NCBI RefSeq assembly: GCF_039536245.1
Contig: NZ_BAAAYN010000002.1
Span: 1-64,000, forward strand
DNA: 64,000 bases
From: Cryptosporangium minutisporangium
GTDB lineage: Bacteria; Actinomycetota; Actinomycetes; Mycobacteriales; Cryptosporangiaceae
Direction: 5' to 3'
Position numbers and translations under genes: made by a program. Positions 53,096 through 62,498 of the stretch are shown piece by piece. Positions within the stretch are counted from its first letter, which is position 1, and the number at the start of each line of letters is the position of its first letter. The notes under the pieces were generated by a model, which was given only the letters and a program-made list of their open reading frames with translations, had not been told where the DNA came from and did not search any database.

Positions 53096-53917
53096 GTGCG
53101 CGTACGCCTGTCGATCTGTCTTCTCGTGACGGCCCTGGCCGGGGGCTTGCTCCTCGCACCGGCGGCGGACCAACCGGCACGCGCGGCGGGCTGCGTCGAC
53201 CAGGCCACCGGCTTCGACTGCGACTTCGCGGTCCGGATCAAGCGGGTCAACGCCTATCTCGCCACCCGACCGGGGTACACCGGCGTGGCGGTCTCCGACG
53301 GCTGGCGGAACCGGGTCTGGCGGAACACGTACGCCGACCGGAAGATCTACGCCGCCTCCACCGCGAAGCTCGCGATCGCGCTCGACATCCTGATGCGCAG
53401 GCACCGGGGCGAGCTGCGGCTCTCCACCCGCGACTGGCGATTGCTGTACACCGCGCTGGTGACCAGCGACAACGGCGCAGCGAACCAGCTCTGGCGGCGA
53501 TACGGGGGCGCCTCGATGGTGGCGCGCTGGAGCACCTACGGCATGACCGACACCGGGTTCGTGCCCGGGCTCGCCCGCCACTGGGGAGCGATGAAGACGA
53601 CCGCGGCGGACCTCCGCCGACTGGTCCGGTACGTGGTGCGGGAGACGCCGAGCGAAGTGCGGCGCTACCTCCTCGCGCGGATGCGCGGCGTCGCGGGCAA
53701 CCAGCAGTGGGGCGTGTGGGCGGCCGGATCGGGCTGGGTGCGGGGCAACAAGAACGGGTGGTTCCGGTACCGAGCCGGGTGGGTGTTGAACACCGCCGGG
53801 TTCGTGGGCCGCCGCCAGCGGTACCTGCTGGCGGTCATGGCCGACCAGCGGGGCGGCGGCAGCTACACGGCCGGCGTCGAGACCACCAGCCAGGTCGCCC
53901 GGATCCTGTTCCGGTAA
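53096..53917 (+). CDS. Secreted class A-like serine hydrolase
   Basis: This 273-residue protein has a signal peptide of about 30 residues (LSICLLVTALAGGLLLAPAA) and then SxxK as ASTAK (near residue 87) and SxN as TSDNGAANQLW. The KTG position is less clear (NKNGWFRYR). It resembles class A beta-lactamase/PBP-like proteins but is small. Paired Cys follow the signal (GCVDQATGFDC), so a disulfide is likely. CAGGAGG precedes the GTG start. The nearly 300 bp upstream of it shows no gene. Confidence 0.78.
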   Translation: MRVRLSICLLVTALAGGLLLAPAADQPARAAGCVDQATGFDCDFAVRIKRVNAYLATRPGYTGVAVSDGWRNRVWRNTYADRKIYAASTAKLAIALDILMRRHRGELRLSTRDWRLLYTALVTSDNGAANQLWRRYGGASMVARWSTYGMTDTGFVPGLARHWGAMKTTAADLRRLVRYVVRETPSEVRRYLLARMRGVAGNQQWGVWAAGSGWVRGNKNGWFRYRAGWVLNTAGFVGRRQRYLLAVMADQRGGGSYTAGVETTSQVARILFR

Positions 53918-53955
53918 CCAGCCCGCCGACGAGCTCGTGCCTCGCGGCGCTCGGC

Positions 53956-55812
53956 TCAGCACGTCTCCGGTGGATCCGGCAGCGTGAACCAGAAGTTGCT
54001 GCCCCCGCCGACGTTGTCCTCGACGCCCATCGCGCCGCCGTGCCGCTCGATGATCCGGCGGCAGATCGCCAGCCCCAGTCCGCTGCCGGAGAAGCCCGCA
54101 CTACCGGCGCCCCGGTGGAACGCGTCGAACACGCCCTCGCGCTCGTCGGCCGGGATCCCGATCCCCCGGTCGGCGACCTGGATCCGCCAGCCACGCTCGA
54201 TCCGCTGCGCGCTCACGGTCACCCGAGGCGGACTCCCCGGCGCGGTGTACTTCAGTGCGTTGCCGATCAGGTTGTCGAGAACCTGGCAAAGCATGCCGGG
54301 GTCACCCGAGACGACCGGCAGGTCGCCGATCGTGACCCGGCGCGGGTCGGGCTCCATCCGATCGGTCCGCTCGGCGACCACGTCCGCAGCGATCGTGGCC
54401 AGGTCCACCTGGGCGCGGTTCAACTCGACGTTCTCGGCCGTGGCGTACTCGAGCAGATCGGTGAGCATCCGGTCCGTGCGGGCCACCGCGGACCGGGCCC
54501 GACCGAGGAACTCCTGCCCCTGCCCGTCCAGCCGATCGCCGTCCTCGTCCGCGAGCACCTCCAGGTAGGCGGAGGCCGCGGTCAGCGGTGACCGTAGGTC
54601 GTGCGCGGCGACACCGGCGAACCCCGCCAGCTCGCGCTCCCGGCGTCGCAGCTCGACCTCGACCTCCTCCCGCCGGGCGACGTCGGCCCGGAGCGCGGAG
54701 GTCGCCCGCTCGACGTCCGCGAGCGCCAGGTCGCGCGACCGCGCGAGGACGCCCACGAGTGCGGCGAGCAGCAGGGCGATCATCGTCCCCGCGACCAGGA
54801 CGACGGTGTCCAGCGCGCTGTCCGGCTGCACGAACCCGGCGACCGGCGCCACCGAGAGCAACCAGGTCCGGCCGGCCACCTCCACCCACCGGTACTCGAC
54901 TCCGGCCGCTTGCCAGCTCGGCGACGGAGTGGCCCCGATCCGGTCGGCCGCGTCGGCCCGCCCGGCGATCCCACCCTCGGCGAGCGAGCTCGTCCGGGCC
55001 TGCGGCCAGCCGGCGATCCGGCGAGCGGTCGACCCCTCGACCTCGCTCAGCTCGACCCGCACCTGCCCGGCGGCCGCGTTGCGCAACGTCCGTTCGAGGA
55101 AGTCCTGGCCGCGCACGCTCATCGCCAGCCAACCGCGTAGCTCGCCGTTGCGTGGAGCGCGGGACGCCCGGACCGGTGCGGCCACGACGAACGACAGCTG
55201 ACGCCGGGCGGCGGGCAGCCGCCGCTCGTCCTTGCGCAGCACGTACGTCCGGCTGGCGGTGGGCAGACCGCGCTGCACGGCCAGGTCCATCGCTTCCCGG
55301 GCGGGCTCGACCCCGCTGACGTCCCGGCCGACCTCGGAGGCGGATCCGTCCAGCGTGCGGTTGAGGACGACGTACCGGTGCGGTAGCGCCCGAGCGTCCG
55401 GCACCAACGCGTCGGCGCGCGGGTCGGTGTTCCAGGCCTCGGACGGATCCGGCAGCTCGGCGGTGGAGGACGGCATGATCAGGGACACCGCGGACGCTCC
55501 GTAGAGGCGTTGCAGGCTCAGTCCGGACATGATCGCGGTGTAGTCCGCGGCGGTCAGGCTGGTCTGCGCACCGATCGCGGCGGTCAGGTCGGTCAGTGCG
55601 TCGGTGTAGCGGTTGGCCTCCGCGGCGACAGCGGCCTCGACCGCCGCCGCCTGCCGGTCGAGCAGAAGCTCGGCCCGGCGCTGCTCGGACTGGTGCAGCA
55701 CGCCGGTGACCAGCATCGTCACGCTCAACCCGACCACGGCCACCACCACGGGCAGGGAAGCCCAGTGCGGCAGCCGCGCATGTCGTCCGGCCACGGCCGG
55801 ATATACGGACAT
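53956..55812 (-). CDS. CHASE-type membrane histidine kinase (orphan, paralog 1)
   Basis: This 618-residue kinase has one membrane helix near residues 19-40, an extracytoplasmic CHASE-like sensor (about 45-330, with VVLNRTLDGSASEVGRD), a second helix near 335-356, a short coiled linker, a HisKA helix with His404 (AAHDLRSPL), and HATPase boxes (NLIGNALKYT, DRGIGIP, GSGLGLAICRR). CHASE domains bind small extracellular ligands. No response regulator is adjacent. It resembles the kinase at 59405 along its length, and the pair point outward. Confidence 0.88.
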   Translation of the reverse strand: MSVYPAVAGRHARLPHWASLPVVVAVVGLSVTMLVTGVLHQSEQRRAELLLDRQAAAVEAAVAAEANRYTDALTDLTAAIGAQTSLTAADYTAIMSGLSLQRLYGASAVSLIMPSSTAELPDPSEAWNTDPRADALVPDARALPHRYVVLNRTLDGSASEVGRDVSGVEPAREAMDLAVQRGLPTASRTYVLRKDERRLPAARRQLSFVVAAPVRASRAPRNGELRGWLAMSVRGQDFLERTLRNAAAGQVRVELSEVEGSTARRIAGWPQARTSSLAEGGIAGRADAADRIGATPSPSWQAAGVEYRWVEVAGRTWLLSVAPVAGFVQPDSALDTVVLVAGTMIALLLAALVGVLARSRDLALADVERATSALRADVARREEVEVELRRRERELAGFAGVAAHDLRSPLTAASAYLEVLADEDGDRLDGQGQEFLGRARSAVARTDRMLTDLLEYATAENVELNRAQVDLATIAADVVAERTDRMEPDPRRVTIGDLPVVSGDPGMLCQVLDNLIGNALKYTAPGSPPRVTVSAQRIERGWRIQVADRGIGIPADEREGVFDAFHRGAGSAGFSGSGLGLAICRRIIERHGGAMGVEDNVGGGSNFWFTLPDPPETC

Positions 55813-56056
55813 AACCGGAGCTTAACGACTGTCGGGAGCTAAGTCGTTCAGTTGACCGCAGTGCCGTGGCTCCGCGTCCGGCTCGCAGTCCCACGCTGAT
55901 CGTGCTGACCGGGCGCGGCGACGCGGCCGTGACCGCCCGGTCGTGGCGCTACGACCGACGCCAAAGATCGGCACTCCCGATGCGGTGCCGACCGCGATCC
56001 GCGCAGTTGTCCCCAGCCCGATCCGTAGGCTGGAGATGAGGTCGAGGGGAGGCGCT

Positions 56057-56619
56057 ATGGTGCACGCAGCCCAGGCTGTTCCGATCGGTCAGCCGATGTC
56101 CTGGGACGAGTACGAGAAGCTCGGTCCCGACGTCCGCGGCGAGTACATCGATGGGACCTTGGTGGTGTCCCCCAGCCCGCCCGTCTTCACCAGCGGATCT
56201 GCCGTCGAATCGCCAACCTGCTGGAGTCCACGCTCCCACCCGAGTTCGAGGTCGAGACCGGATGGGCCTGGAAGCCAGCAGCGGACGAGTTCGTTCCGGA
56301 CGTCATGGTCTATCGCCGGACCGACGAGACCGTGCGGTACACCGGGACTCCGGCGCTGGCGGTCGAGGTGCTCTCCACCGATCGCCGTGACGTCCTCGTC
56401 GTGAATACGACGAAGTACGCCGCGGTCGGCCTGGCGCACTCCTGGGTCGTCGATCCGCGCGACCGCGGCTTGGACGCGTACGTCCTGGACGAGGATGCGA
56501 CGTACCGCCGCGTCGCTCAGCTCGGCCTGGACGACGACGAGGCGCCGGCCTCTGCGGAGCTGTCGTTCGGGCTGGGCACCGTCCTGGTCGACCTCCGACA
56601 GCTCATCGACGAGGCGTAG
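56057..56619 (+). pseudogene. Uma2-family (DUF820) endonuclease-like gene with a frameshift
   Basis: Translation starts MVHAAQAVPIGQPMSWDEYE and runs through GEYIDGTLVVSPSPPVF in one frame. From about 56188 the family sequence HQRICRRIANLLESTLPPEF continues in a second frame to 56619 through PDVMVYRR, PALAVEVLS and KYAAVGLAHSWVVDP. Restoring one base near 56188 joins the two, so it is a one-base deletion or a sequencing error. GGGGAGG precedes the ATG. The predicted Glu/Asp/Lys nuclease motifs of the family are present downstream, so the error is recent or the call is a base error. Confidence 0.85.
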
Positions 56620-56626
56620 CTCGCGG

Positions 56627-57199
56627 TCAGAACAGCGTGTCGGGGACCGCGCCCTCCAGCGCGAGCAGACGCCGCTTCATCTCCAGTCCCCCACCGAACC
56701 CGTGCAGGCTGCCGTCGGCGGCCAGCACCCGGTGGCACGGCACGATCACCGGCACCGGATTCGTCGCCATCGCCCGGCCCACCGCCCGCGCCGCGCCGAA
56801 CTCGCCGTCCGCCTCGGCGTCGGTGACCCGCCGGGCCAGCTCGCCGTAGCTGATCGTCTCCCCGTAACCGACCGTCGCGTACAGCGTCTGCCGCACCTCG
56901 CGGGCGTAGCCGCTGGACAGCCGCCAGTCGATCGGCAGCCTGAACGCGCGTAGCCGACCCGCGAAGTACGCGCCGAACTCCTCCCGGACCCGTGCGACCG
57001 GCCCTGGGAGGTCGCCCGGCCGCAGACCGGTCAGCGTGCCGGCCGCGCGCTCGGCTGCGGACAGCCCGTCGAGCCCGACCGCCAGCACGCCGAGCCGGGT
57101 CACCACGACACCGAGCGGACCGATCGGCGTGGACAGCTCCACGCCCGCCCACGAGTCGGCGTCGACTGTCTCAGGTTGGGCTCGAGGTTCAACCGTCAC
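56627..57199 (-). CDS. ogt: Methylated-DNA-protein cysteine methyltransferase
   Basis: This 190-residue suicide enzyme repairs O6-alkylguanine. The acceptor Cys155 lies in PVIVPCHRVLA, preceded by YGETISYGELARRV and followed by FGGGLEMKRRLL. The N-terminal domain has a longer acidic start than usual. The GTG at 57199 is the only good start; its ribosome site is weak. It ends 7 bp after the Uma2 pseudogene stop, convergent with it. Confidence 0.92.
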   Translation of the reverse strand: MTVEPRAQPETVDADSWAGVELSTPIGPLGVVVTRLGVLAVGLDGLSAAERAAGTLTGLRPGDLPGPVARVREEFGAYFAGRLRAFRLPIDWRLSSGYAREVRQTLYATVGYGETISYGELARRVTDAEADGEFGAARAVGRAMATNPVPVIVPCHRVLAADGSLHGFGGGLEMKRRLLALEGAVPDTLF

Positions 57200-57330
57200 G
57201 CACGCACGGTAACCCCCCGGTACGACAGTTCCTCGCCGACGGCGTTCCCAGCTCAGCACGGCCGTTCGGCAAGCTAAGGTAGTCGGACACGAGCCGGGGG
57301 GCCGCGGGGGTAATGAGCCGGAGGACGAGG

Positions 57331-57822
57331 ATGAGTGCGCGGGTAGAGCAGCGAGCCCTCCCCGGGATCGGCGTCTGCCAGGACCTGGTCACCCGGGCTG
57401 GTCGCCGGATCGGCGTGCTCACCCACCGCGACGGCCACCGGGAACTCGTGGTCTACGACGTCGACGACCCGGACGCCGCGAGCGAGACGATCCCGCTCAA
57501 CGGCGACGAGGCCAACGCGCTCGCGGAGCTGCTCGGCGCACCGCAGCTGGTCCGGCACCTCGCCGAGCTCCAGCAGCAGGTGACCGGCGTGCTCACCGAG
57601 CAGCTACCGATCATGGAGGGGTCGCCGTACGCCGGGCGTCCGCTCGGCGACACGCAGGCCCGGACGCGAACCGGCGCCTCGATCGTCGCCGTCCTGCGGC
57701 AGGGTGAGGTGGTGGCGTCACCCGGGCCGTCGTTCGTCTTCGCGCCGGGCGACATGATGGTCGTGGTCGGCACCCGCGAGGGGATCGACGGCGTCGCCGC
57801 GATCCTCCGCGGCGACGCCTGA
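57331..57822 (+). CDS. KhtT-like RCK_C/TrkA_C regulatory subunit
   Basis: This 163-residue cytoplasmic protein ends in a TrkA_C domain (YAGRPLGDTQARTRTGASIV to GDMMVVVGTREGIDGVAAIL). Such subunits sit on K+/H+ antiporters and respond to nucleotides such as c-di-AMP or to pH. GGAGG lies 6 bp before the ATG at 57331, which favours it over the ATG at 57313. It is followed, after 298 bp with no gene or clear riboswitch but a small GC hairpin, by the antiporter gene. Confidence 0.82.
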   Translation: MSARVEQRALPGIGVCQDLVTRAGRRIGVLTHRDGHRELVVYDVDDPDAASETIPLNGDEANALAELLGAPQLVRHLAELQQQVTGVLTEQLPIMEGSPYAGRPLGDTQARTRTGASIVAVLRQGEVVASPGPSFVFAPGDMMVVVGTREGIDGVAAILRGDA

Positions 57823-58120
57823 CCAGCAGCTACACCCGGCGCCGCCGCTCGCGGCGGCGTCCGGCCGGAGCACCGGGCCGTACCGGTCCGGATCGACTCG
57901 TACCGGGCTGGACGGCGGGCACGGGCAGGACGCACGACCGGTGACCGCTTGCGGTCCCGGACCGAGCAAGTGGTGCGGCTGGTGACACCGGCCGTGGGGT
58001 GGTCGCGGCCATAGAGGGCCGCAGCAGGGGGTGGCCGGGCCGCGCGCCCGGGGCGACGACGTGCACGGGCCAACGACGGCCCGGCGACGACAGAAGCGGA
58101 TAGCAAGACGAGGGAGGCCG

Positions 58121-59350
58121 GTGCATTCCTCCGCGACGCTGTTGATCGAGGTCGGCGGAATCCTGCTGGCGCTGGCCCTGCTGGGCCGCGCCGGTCGACG
58201 GATCGGGCTCAGCCCCATCCCGCTCTACCTCTTGGCGGGTCTGGCGTTCGGCCACGGCGGCCTGGTGCCGCTCTCCGCCAGCGAGGGATTCATCGAGGTC
58301 GGCGCCGAGATCGGCGTCGTGCTGCTGCTGGTCACGCTGGGTTTGGAGTACTCCGCGGCCGAGCTGGTGACGAACGTCCGCAGCGCGGCGCCGGCCGGTG
58401 TCGTGGACGCGTTGCTCAACGCGGTGCCTGGTGCCGTGCTGGCGCTGGTGCTCGGCTGGGGGCCGGTCGGTGCGGTCGCGCTGGCCGGCGTCACCTGGGT
58501 GTCGTCGTCCGGTGTCATCGCCAAGACGCTCGCCGACCTCGGCCGCCTCGGTAACCGGGAGACGCCGACCGTGCTCAGCGTCCTCGTGATCGAGGACCTG
58601 GCGATGGCGCTCTACCTGCCGATCCTCACCGCGATGCTGGCCGGCGTCGGGTTCGCGAAGGGGTCGGTCGTACTCGGGATCGCGCTCGGCACGGTCGCGA
58701 TCGTGCTGCTCGTCGCGTTGCGGTACGGCGACTGGATCACCAAGCTGGTCTCCGCGGACAACCCGGAAGCGCTGCTGCTCGGCGTTCTCGGCTTGACGTT
58801 GCTGGTGGCCGGCATCGCGTCCGAGCTGCAGGTCTCGGCCGCCGTCGGCGCGTTCCTGGTCGGTATCGCGCTCTCCGGCGAGGTCGCCCACTCGGCGACC
58901 GCGCTGCTCAGCCCGTTGCGCGACCTGTTCGCCGCGGTGTTCTTCGTGTTCTTCGGGCTCTCCACCGATCCGGAGACGATCCCCCCGGTCCTGCTGCCCG
59001 CGCTCGGCCTGGCGATCGTCACGATGGGGACCAAGGTGCTGACCGGCTGGTACGCCGCGCGCCGGGCCGGGATCGGGTCGAAGGGTCGCTTGCGTGCCGG
59101 GCTGGCGCTGATGCCGCGTGGCGAGTTCTCGATCGTCATCGCCGGGCTGGCCGTCGCCGCCGGCGTGGACGGGGAGCTGGGCGCGCTAGCTACCGCCTAC
59201 GTGCTGATCACCGTGGTCTCCGGACCGCTCCTGGCCCGGATCTCCGATCTCGACCGGCCGAAGCGGCCGTCCCGACGACTGTTCGTCCGGCGCCGCGACG
59301 AGTCACCCGCGCCGACCGCCAGCGCGACGCCGGAGCCCGCGGTCGACTGA
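58121..59350 (+). CDS. CPA2 K+(Na+)/H+ antiporter, KhtU-like
   Basis: This 409-residue membrane protein has about 12 helices of the Na_H_Exchanger fold, with GLTLLVAGIASELQVSAAVG and VGIALSGEVAHSATALLSPL, and an FFVFFGLSTDPETIPP segment in the core. It pairs with the TrkA_C subunit gene just upstream. The GTG at 58121 is backed by GGGAGG; a longer reading to 58031 is not supported by hydrophobicity. The role is likely K+ efflux in exchange for H+. Confidence 0.85.
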   Translation: MHSSATLLIEVGGILLALALLGRAGRRIGLSPIPLYLLAGLAFGHGGLVPLSASEGFIEVGAEIGVVLLLVTLGLEYSAAELVTNVRSAAPAGVVDALLNAVPGAVLALVLGWGPVGAVALAGVTWVSSSGVIAKTLADLGRLGNRETPTVLSVLVIEDLAMALYLPILTAMLAGVGFAKGSVVLGIALGTVAIVLLVALRYGDWITKLVSADNPEALLLGVLGLTLLVAGIASELQVSAAVGAFLVGIALSGEVAHSATALLSPLRDLFAAVFFVFFGLSTDPETIPPVLLPALGLAIVTMGTKVLTGWYAARRAGIGSKGRLRAGLALMPRGEFSIVIAGLAVAAGVDGELGALATAYVLITVVSGPLLARISDLDRPKRPSRRLFVRRRDESPAPTASATPEPAVD

Positions 59351-59404
59351 GACACCTACCGCACAAAGTTCACATTAAGTCCCTTAACCGACACAATCAG
59401 CGAC

Positions 59405-61654
59405 ATGACGTCGCCCACCGACGAGCCGAGCGGGACGCATCATCGCGCCGGGGAGCGGCCGGAACGTGCCCGGGTCGGCGCTCAGGGGGCGCTGCTGGCG
59501 GCGACCGTCGCGGTGCTGGGCGTCGTGCTCTCGGTGCTGATCGCCGAAGGGCTCCGCGACGTCGAGCAGCACGGTGTCGATCGTGCGATGGACCGACAGA
59601 ACGCGATCGCACGGACCGCGGTCGCCGCCGAGATCCGCCGTTACACCGACACCGCGCGGCAGGTTGCGGCGTCCCTCGGTGCGCTGGAGAACCTCGACGC
59701 GACCCGGTTCTTCGCGATCGCCGCGACGTTGCCCCGGGAGAACCTGCCGGGGGCCACCGGGCTCAGCGTGGTCGTGCCCGCGACGACCGCCCAGATCCCT
59801 GCGGTGCAGCAGAGCTGGCGCAGCCGCGGCCAGCCCACGCTGACGCTGACCGCAGTCCCGGACGCGCCGAAGCACTACTTCCAGGTGCTCAACCGCCGGT
59901 TGGACGGCACCGAGCCCCAAGTCGGCCGGGACTTCGCCGCCGCGCCGGAGCCGATCGCGGCGATGGAGGCGGCACGGCTCTCCGGAGATTTGGCGGTCTC
60001 CGACGCCTACGTCCTGCTCCGCGACCGGAACCTGCCGACCGTCCGACGGCAGCTCTCGGTCGCGTTGGTCGCGCCGATCTACCGATCGACGACGGCCGCC
60101 CGCCGGTTCGTCGGGTGGGTGCATCTCGGTGTGCACGGTCACGACTTCCTCAGCATGACGCTGCGCGAGGCGTCGCAGGGGCTGGTCGGCGTCTCGCTCG
60201 CCGCGGCCGGCACCGGCGGGAGCACCACTCGGATCGCGACGCTCTCCGGCAGCGCCGGGAACGACTCCGGCACGATCGTCGAGCGGACCGCGCGCCTCGC
60301 GGTCGGTCAACAGATGTGGCACCTGCGGATCTGGTCCAGCACCTCCGCCGCCGCTCTCCTCGGGGTCGACGTCTACCTGGACGAGACCGCGCTACTCACC
60401 GGCGTCGGGGTCAGCCTGCTGCTGGCGCTCCTGGTGTACGTCCTGGCCAGCGGCCGGGCCCGGGCACGCGCTCAGGTCGCGGCCGCCACCGCGGAGCTGC
60501 GCCGGACCGAGCGCTCGACCCGGCAGCAGGCGGTGCTGCTCCAAGCGGTGCTCAACGGGGTGGAGGACGGCATCGCGGTCGCCGACGCGGACGGATCGCT
60601 GGTACTGCTCAACCCGTCCGCGCAGGCGACGCTGGCGGTACCGGGCTCGGGAGATCCGGACGACCGGCAGCAGTACGGCATCTACCGGGTGGACGGCATC
60701 ACCCCGTACCCCGCTGAGGAACTCCCACTCCGTCGCGCGCTGGCGGGGGCGGCGTGCACGGACGAGTTCGTCGTCCGGAACCCTGCGCGGCCGGACGGCG
60801 TCCGGGTGCAGGTCTCCGCGCAACCGCTCGATCTGGGGTTCGACCGGCACGGAGCGCTCGCCGTTGCCCGCGACGTGACCGCACTCCGGGCGTACGAGGC
60901 GGACCTGGTCGCGTTCGCAGGCATCGCCGCACACGACCTGAAGGCGCCGCTGGCCAACGTCGTGGGCTACCTGGAGCTGGCCGAGGACGACCTGGCCGAG
61001 GTACGGGTGCTCGGCAGGCAACCCCGCGCCGTGACGACCGCGCTCGATCACCTGACCCGCGTCCGGACCGGCACCGAGCGGATGCGGCGCCTGATCGACG
61101 ACCTGCTGGCCTACGCGACGGCTCGGGACGCGAAGTTGCAACTCACCGACGTCGATCTCACCGCGCTGGTGACCGAGGTGCTTCCACTGCTCGTGCGTCC
61201 GGACCGGGTGAACACGCCGCACCTCGTCGTCCGCCCGCTGCCGGTCGTCCGGGGCGACGGTGCGCTGATCCGGCAGCTGCTGACGAACCTGCTCGGCAAC
61301 GCGGTCAAGTACACGCCCCCGGACGAGACACCGCGCATCGCCGTCCGCGCCCGGCCGGTGTCCGGGGCCGAGGGGTGGATCCGGATCGAGATCGCCGATC
61401 ATGGGATCGGCATCCCGTCCGGCCAGCACGCGCAGATCTTCCACGGGTTCCACCGCGCGCACGTGGGTTCCGGCTATCCCGGGACCGGACTCGGCCTGGC
61501 GATCTGCCACCGGATCGTCGAGCGCCACGGCGGGACGATCGGCGCGGCCGACAATTCCGGTGGCGGCACGGTCTTCTGGTTCACGTTGCCGCTGGCCACC
61601 GAGGGTCGGACTTCCGCCCCCGAGGCACCGGATCTGGTGGGCGCCCGTAGCTGA
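59405..61654 (+). CDS. CHASE-PAS membrane histidine kinase (orphan, paralog 2)
   Basis: This 749-residue kinase has an N-terminal helix near 28-48, a CHASE-like external domain with VLNRRLDGTEPQVGRD, a second helix near 325-345, a PAS domain near 385-490 (GVEDGIAVADADGSLVLLNP), a HisKA helix with His510 (AAHDLKAPL) and HATPase boxes (NLLGNAVKYT, DHGIGIP, GTGLGLAICHR). The order matches its paralog at 53956 but has the PAS domain added. No response regulator is adjacent. Confidence 0.88.
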   Translation: MTSPTDEPSGTHHRAGERPERARVGAQGALLAATVAVLGVVLSVLIAEGLRDVEQHGVDRAMDRQNAIARTAVAAEIRRYTDTARQVAASLGALENLDATRFFAIAATLPRENLPGATGLSVVVPATTAQIPAVQQSWRSRGQPTLTLTAVPDAPKHYFQVLNRRLDGTEPQVGRDFAAAPEPIAAMEAARLSGDLAVSDAYVLLRDRNLPTVRRQLSVALVAPIYRSTTAARRFVGWVHLGVHGHDFLSMTLREASQGLVGVSLAAAGTGGSTTRIATLSGSAGNDSGTIVERTARLAVGQQMWHLRIWSSTSAAALLGVDVYLDETALLTGVGVSLLLALLVYVLASGRARARAQVAAATAELRRTERSTRQQAVLLQAVLNGVEDGIAVADADGSLVLLNPSAQATLAVPGSGDPDDRQQYGIYRVDGITPYPAEELPLRRALAGAACTDEFVVRNPARPDGVRVQVSAQPLDLGFDRHGALAVARDVTALRAYEADLVAFAGIAAHDLKAPLANVVGYLELAEDDLAEVRVLGRQPRAVTTALDHLTRVRTGTERMRRLIDDLLAYATARDAKLQLTDVDLTALVTEVLPLLVRPDRVNTPHLVVRPLPVVRGDGALIRQLLTNLLGNAVKYTPPDETPRIAVRARPVSGAEGWIRIEIADHGIGIPSGQHAQIFHGFHRAHVGSGYPGTGLGLAICHRIVERHGGTIGAADNSGGGTVFWFTLPLATEGRTSAPEAPDLVGARS

Positions 61655-61975
61655 GATGCTGGTCACTCCTCCAGCGGCGCTCACCGACTCGACCACCGTT
61701 CACACCCCAGCGCGACGCCGTCGTTGCGGGTATGGTGGTAGTCGGGTGGCTGTACAGCAGTGCCGGGTGCCACCGTCGGCGACCCTGACTCGAGGCGACA
61801 CTGACCCTGGTAACCCCGGAGGTCCTGCTTACCCGGAGGCCGCGAGCCTCCGAACCCCATGAGACGGCGCGCTGGCCGTCCTCGAGAAGCCGAAAGGCAA
61901 CGCTCGCTCCCTCGAAATTCCCCGGAGCACGGCCGCAGCCGCCAGCGCACCGACGCGTCGACCAGAAGGGACGTT
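61655..61975. other. 321 bp gene-free stretch with a small hairpin
   Basis: No reading frame with a good start is seen on either strand here. There is a 7 bp stem (CGGAGGC at 61834-61840 and GCCTCCG at 61846-61852) within a run of GGAGG-like text. It is too short a pattern to name as a riboswitch or ncRNA. It may be the leader of the small gene that follows. Confidence 0.4.
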
Positions 61976-62476
61976 ATGCCCTCACGCTCGTCTGCTCCTT
62001 CCGCAGCACCTGCACTACTCTTCCTGGCCCCGCCGAGCGCACCGTCCGTCGACGACGACGACTCCGCGGCGTACGCCGACACCCCACCGACCCAGCGCCG
62101 TCGTGAGGCAGCGCCGAGCCGGCCTGCGGGCGGCCGCGAGACGGCACGGGACGGCGGACGCGACGGCGGTCAGCGCCGCCGCACCCCCGGACGCCCGTCC
62201 AGCGGCGGGCGCAACCCCCGTTCCTCCGGCGCATCCGGGCAGCACTCGTTCGCCGCGGAGTCCGAGGGAGCCGGCGCGGTGAGGATGACGCGCGGCGCGC
62301 GGCGCTCCGCCACCGACTTCGGCATCACCGACGCCGAGGTGGCCGACGTTCTCGCGTCCCCGACCCGGGTCGCGCCCGAACAGGACAACCCTGATCGCAC
62401 CCGGTTCTCCGGAGCCGGTCTGACCGTCGTCACCGGCGCGGACGGCACGGTCCTGCACGTTTCCCGGCGTCGCTGA
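61976..62476 (+). CDS. Small basic protein with DUF4258-like C-terminus
   Basis: This 166-residue protein has a Ser/Pro/Ala-rich start and an Arg/Gly-rich low-complexity middle (residues 48-80). The last 65 residues hold TDFGITDAEVADVLASPTRV and GLTVVTGADGTVLHVSRRR, which resemble DUF4258-type small domains. AGAAGGG precedes the ATG by 5 bp. The low-complexity part suggests it is not globular. Function unknown. Confidence 0.5.
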   Translation: MPSRSSAPSAAPALLFLAPPSAPSVDDDDSAAYADTPPTQRRREAAPSRPAGGRETARDGGRDGGQRRRTPGRPSSGGRNPRSSGASGQHSFAAESEGAGAVRMTRGARRSATDFGITDAEVADVLASPTRVAPEQDNPDRTRFSGAGLTVVTGADGTVLHVSRRR

Positions 62477-62498
62477 GGGATCGCGCTTCGTACCGGAC

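Noticed and set aside
57823-58120. c-di-AMP (ydaO) riboswitch before the antiporter
   Set aside because: The conserved motifs of that class are not seen. Only a GC hairpin is present.
61640-61660. CTGAGATG resembling a TPP riboswitch element
   Set aside because: It is the stop codon region of the CHASE-PAS kinase gene and no other TPP motif follows.
61655-61975. Signal recognition particle RNA or other named ncRNA
   Set aside because: The conserved SRP loop sequence is absent and only a 7 bp hairpin is seen.
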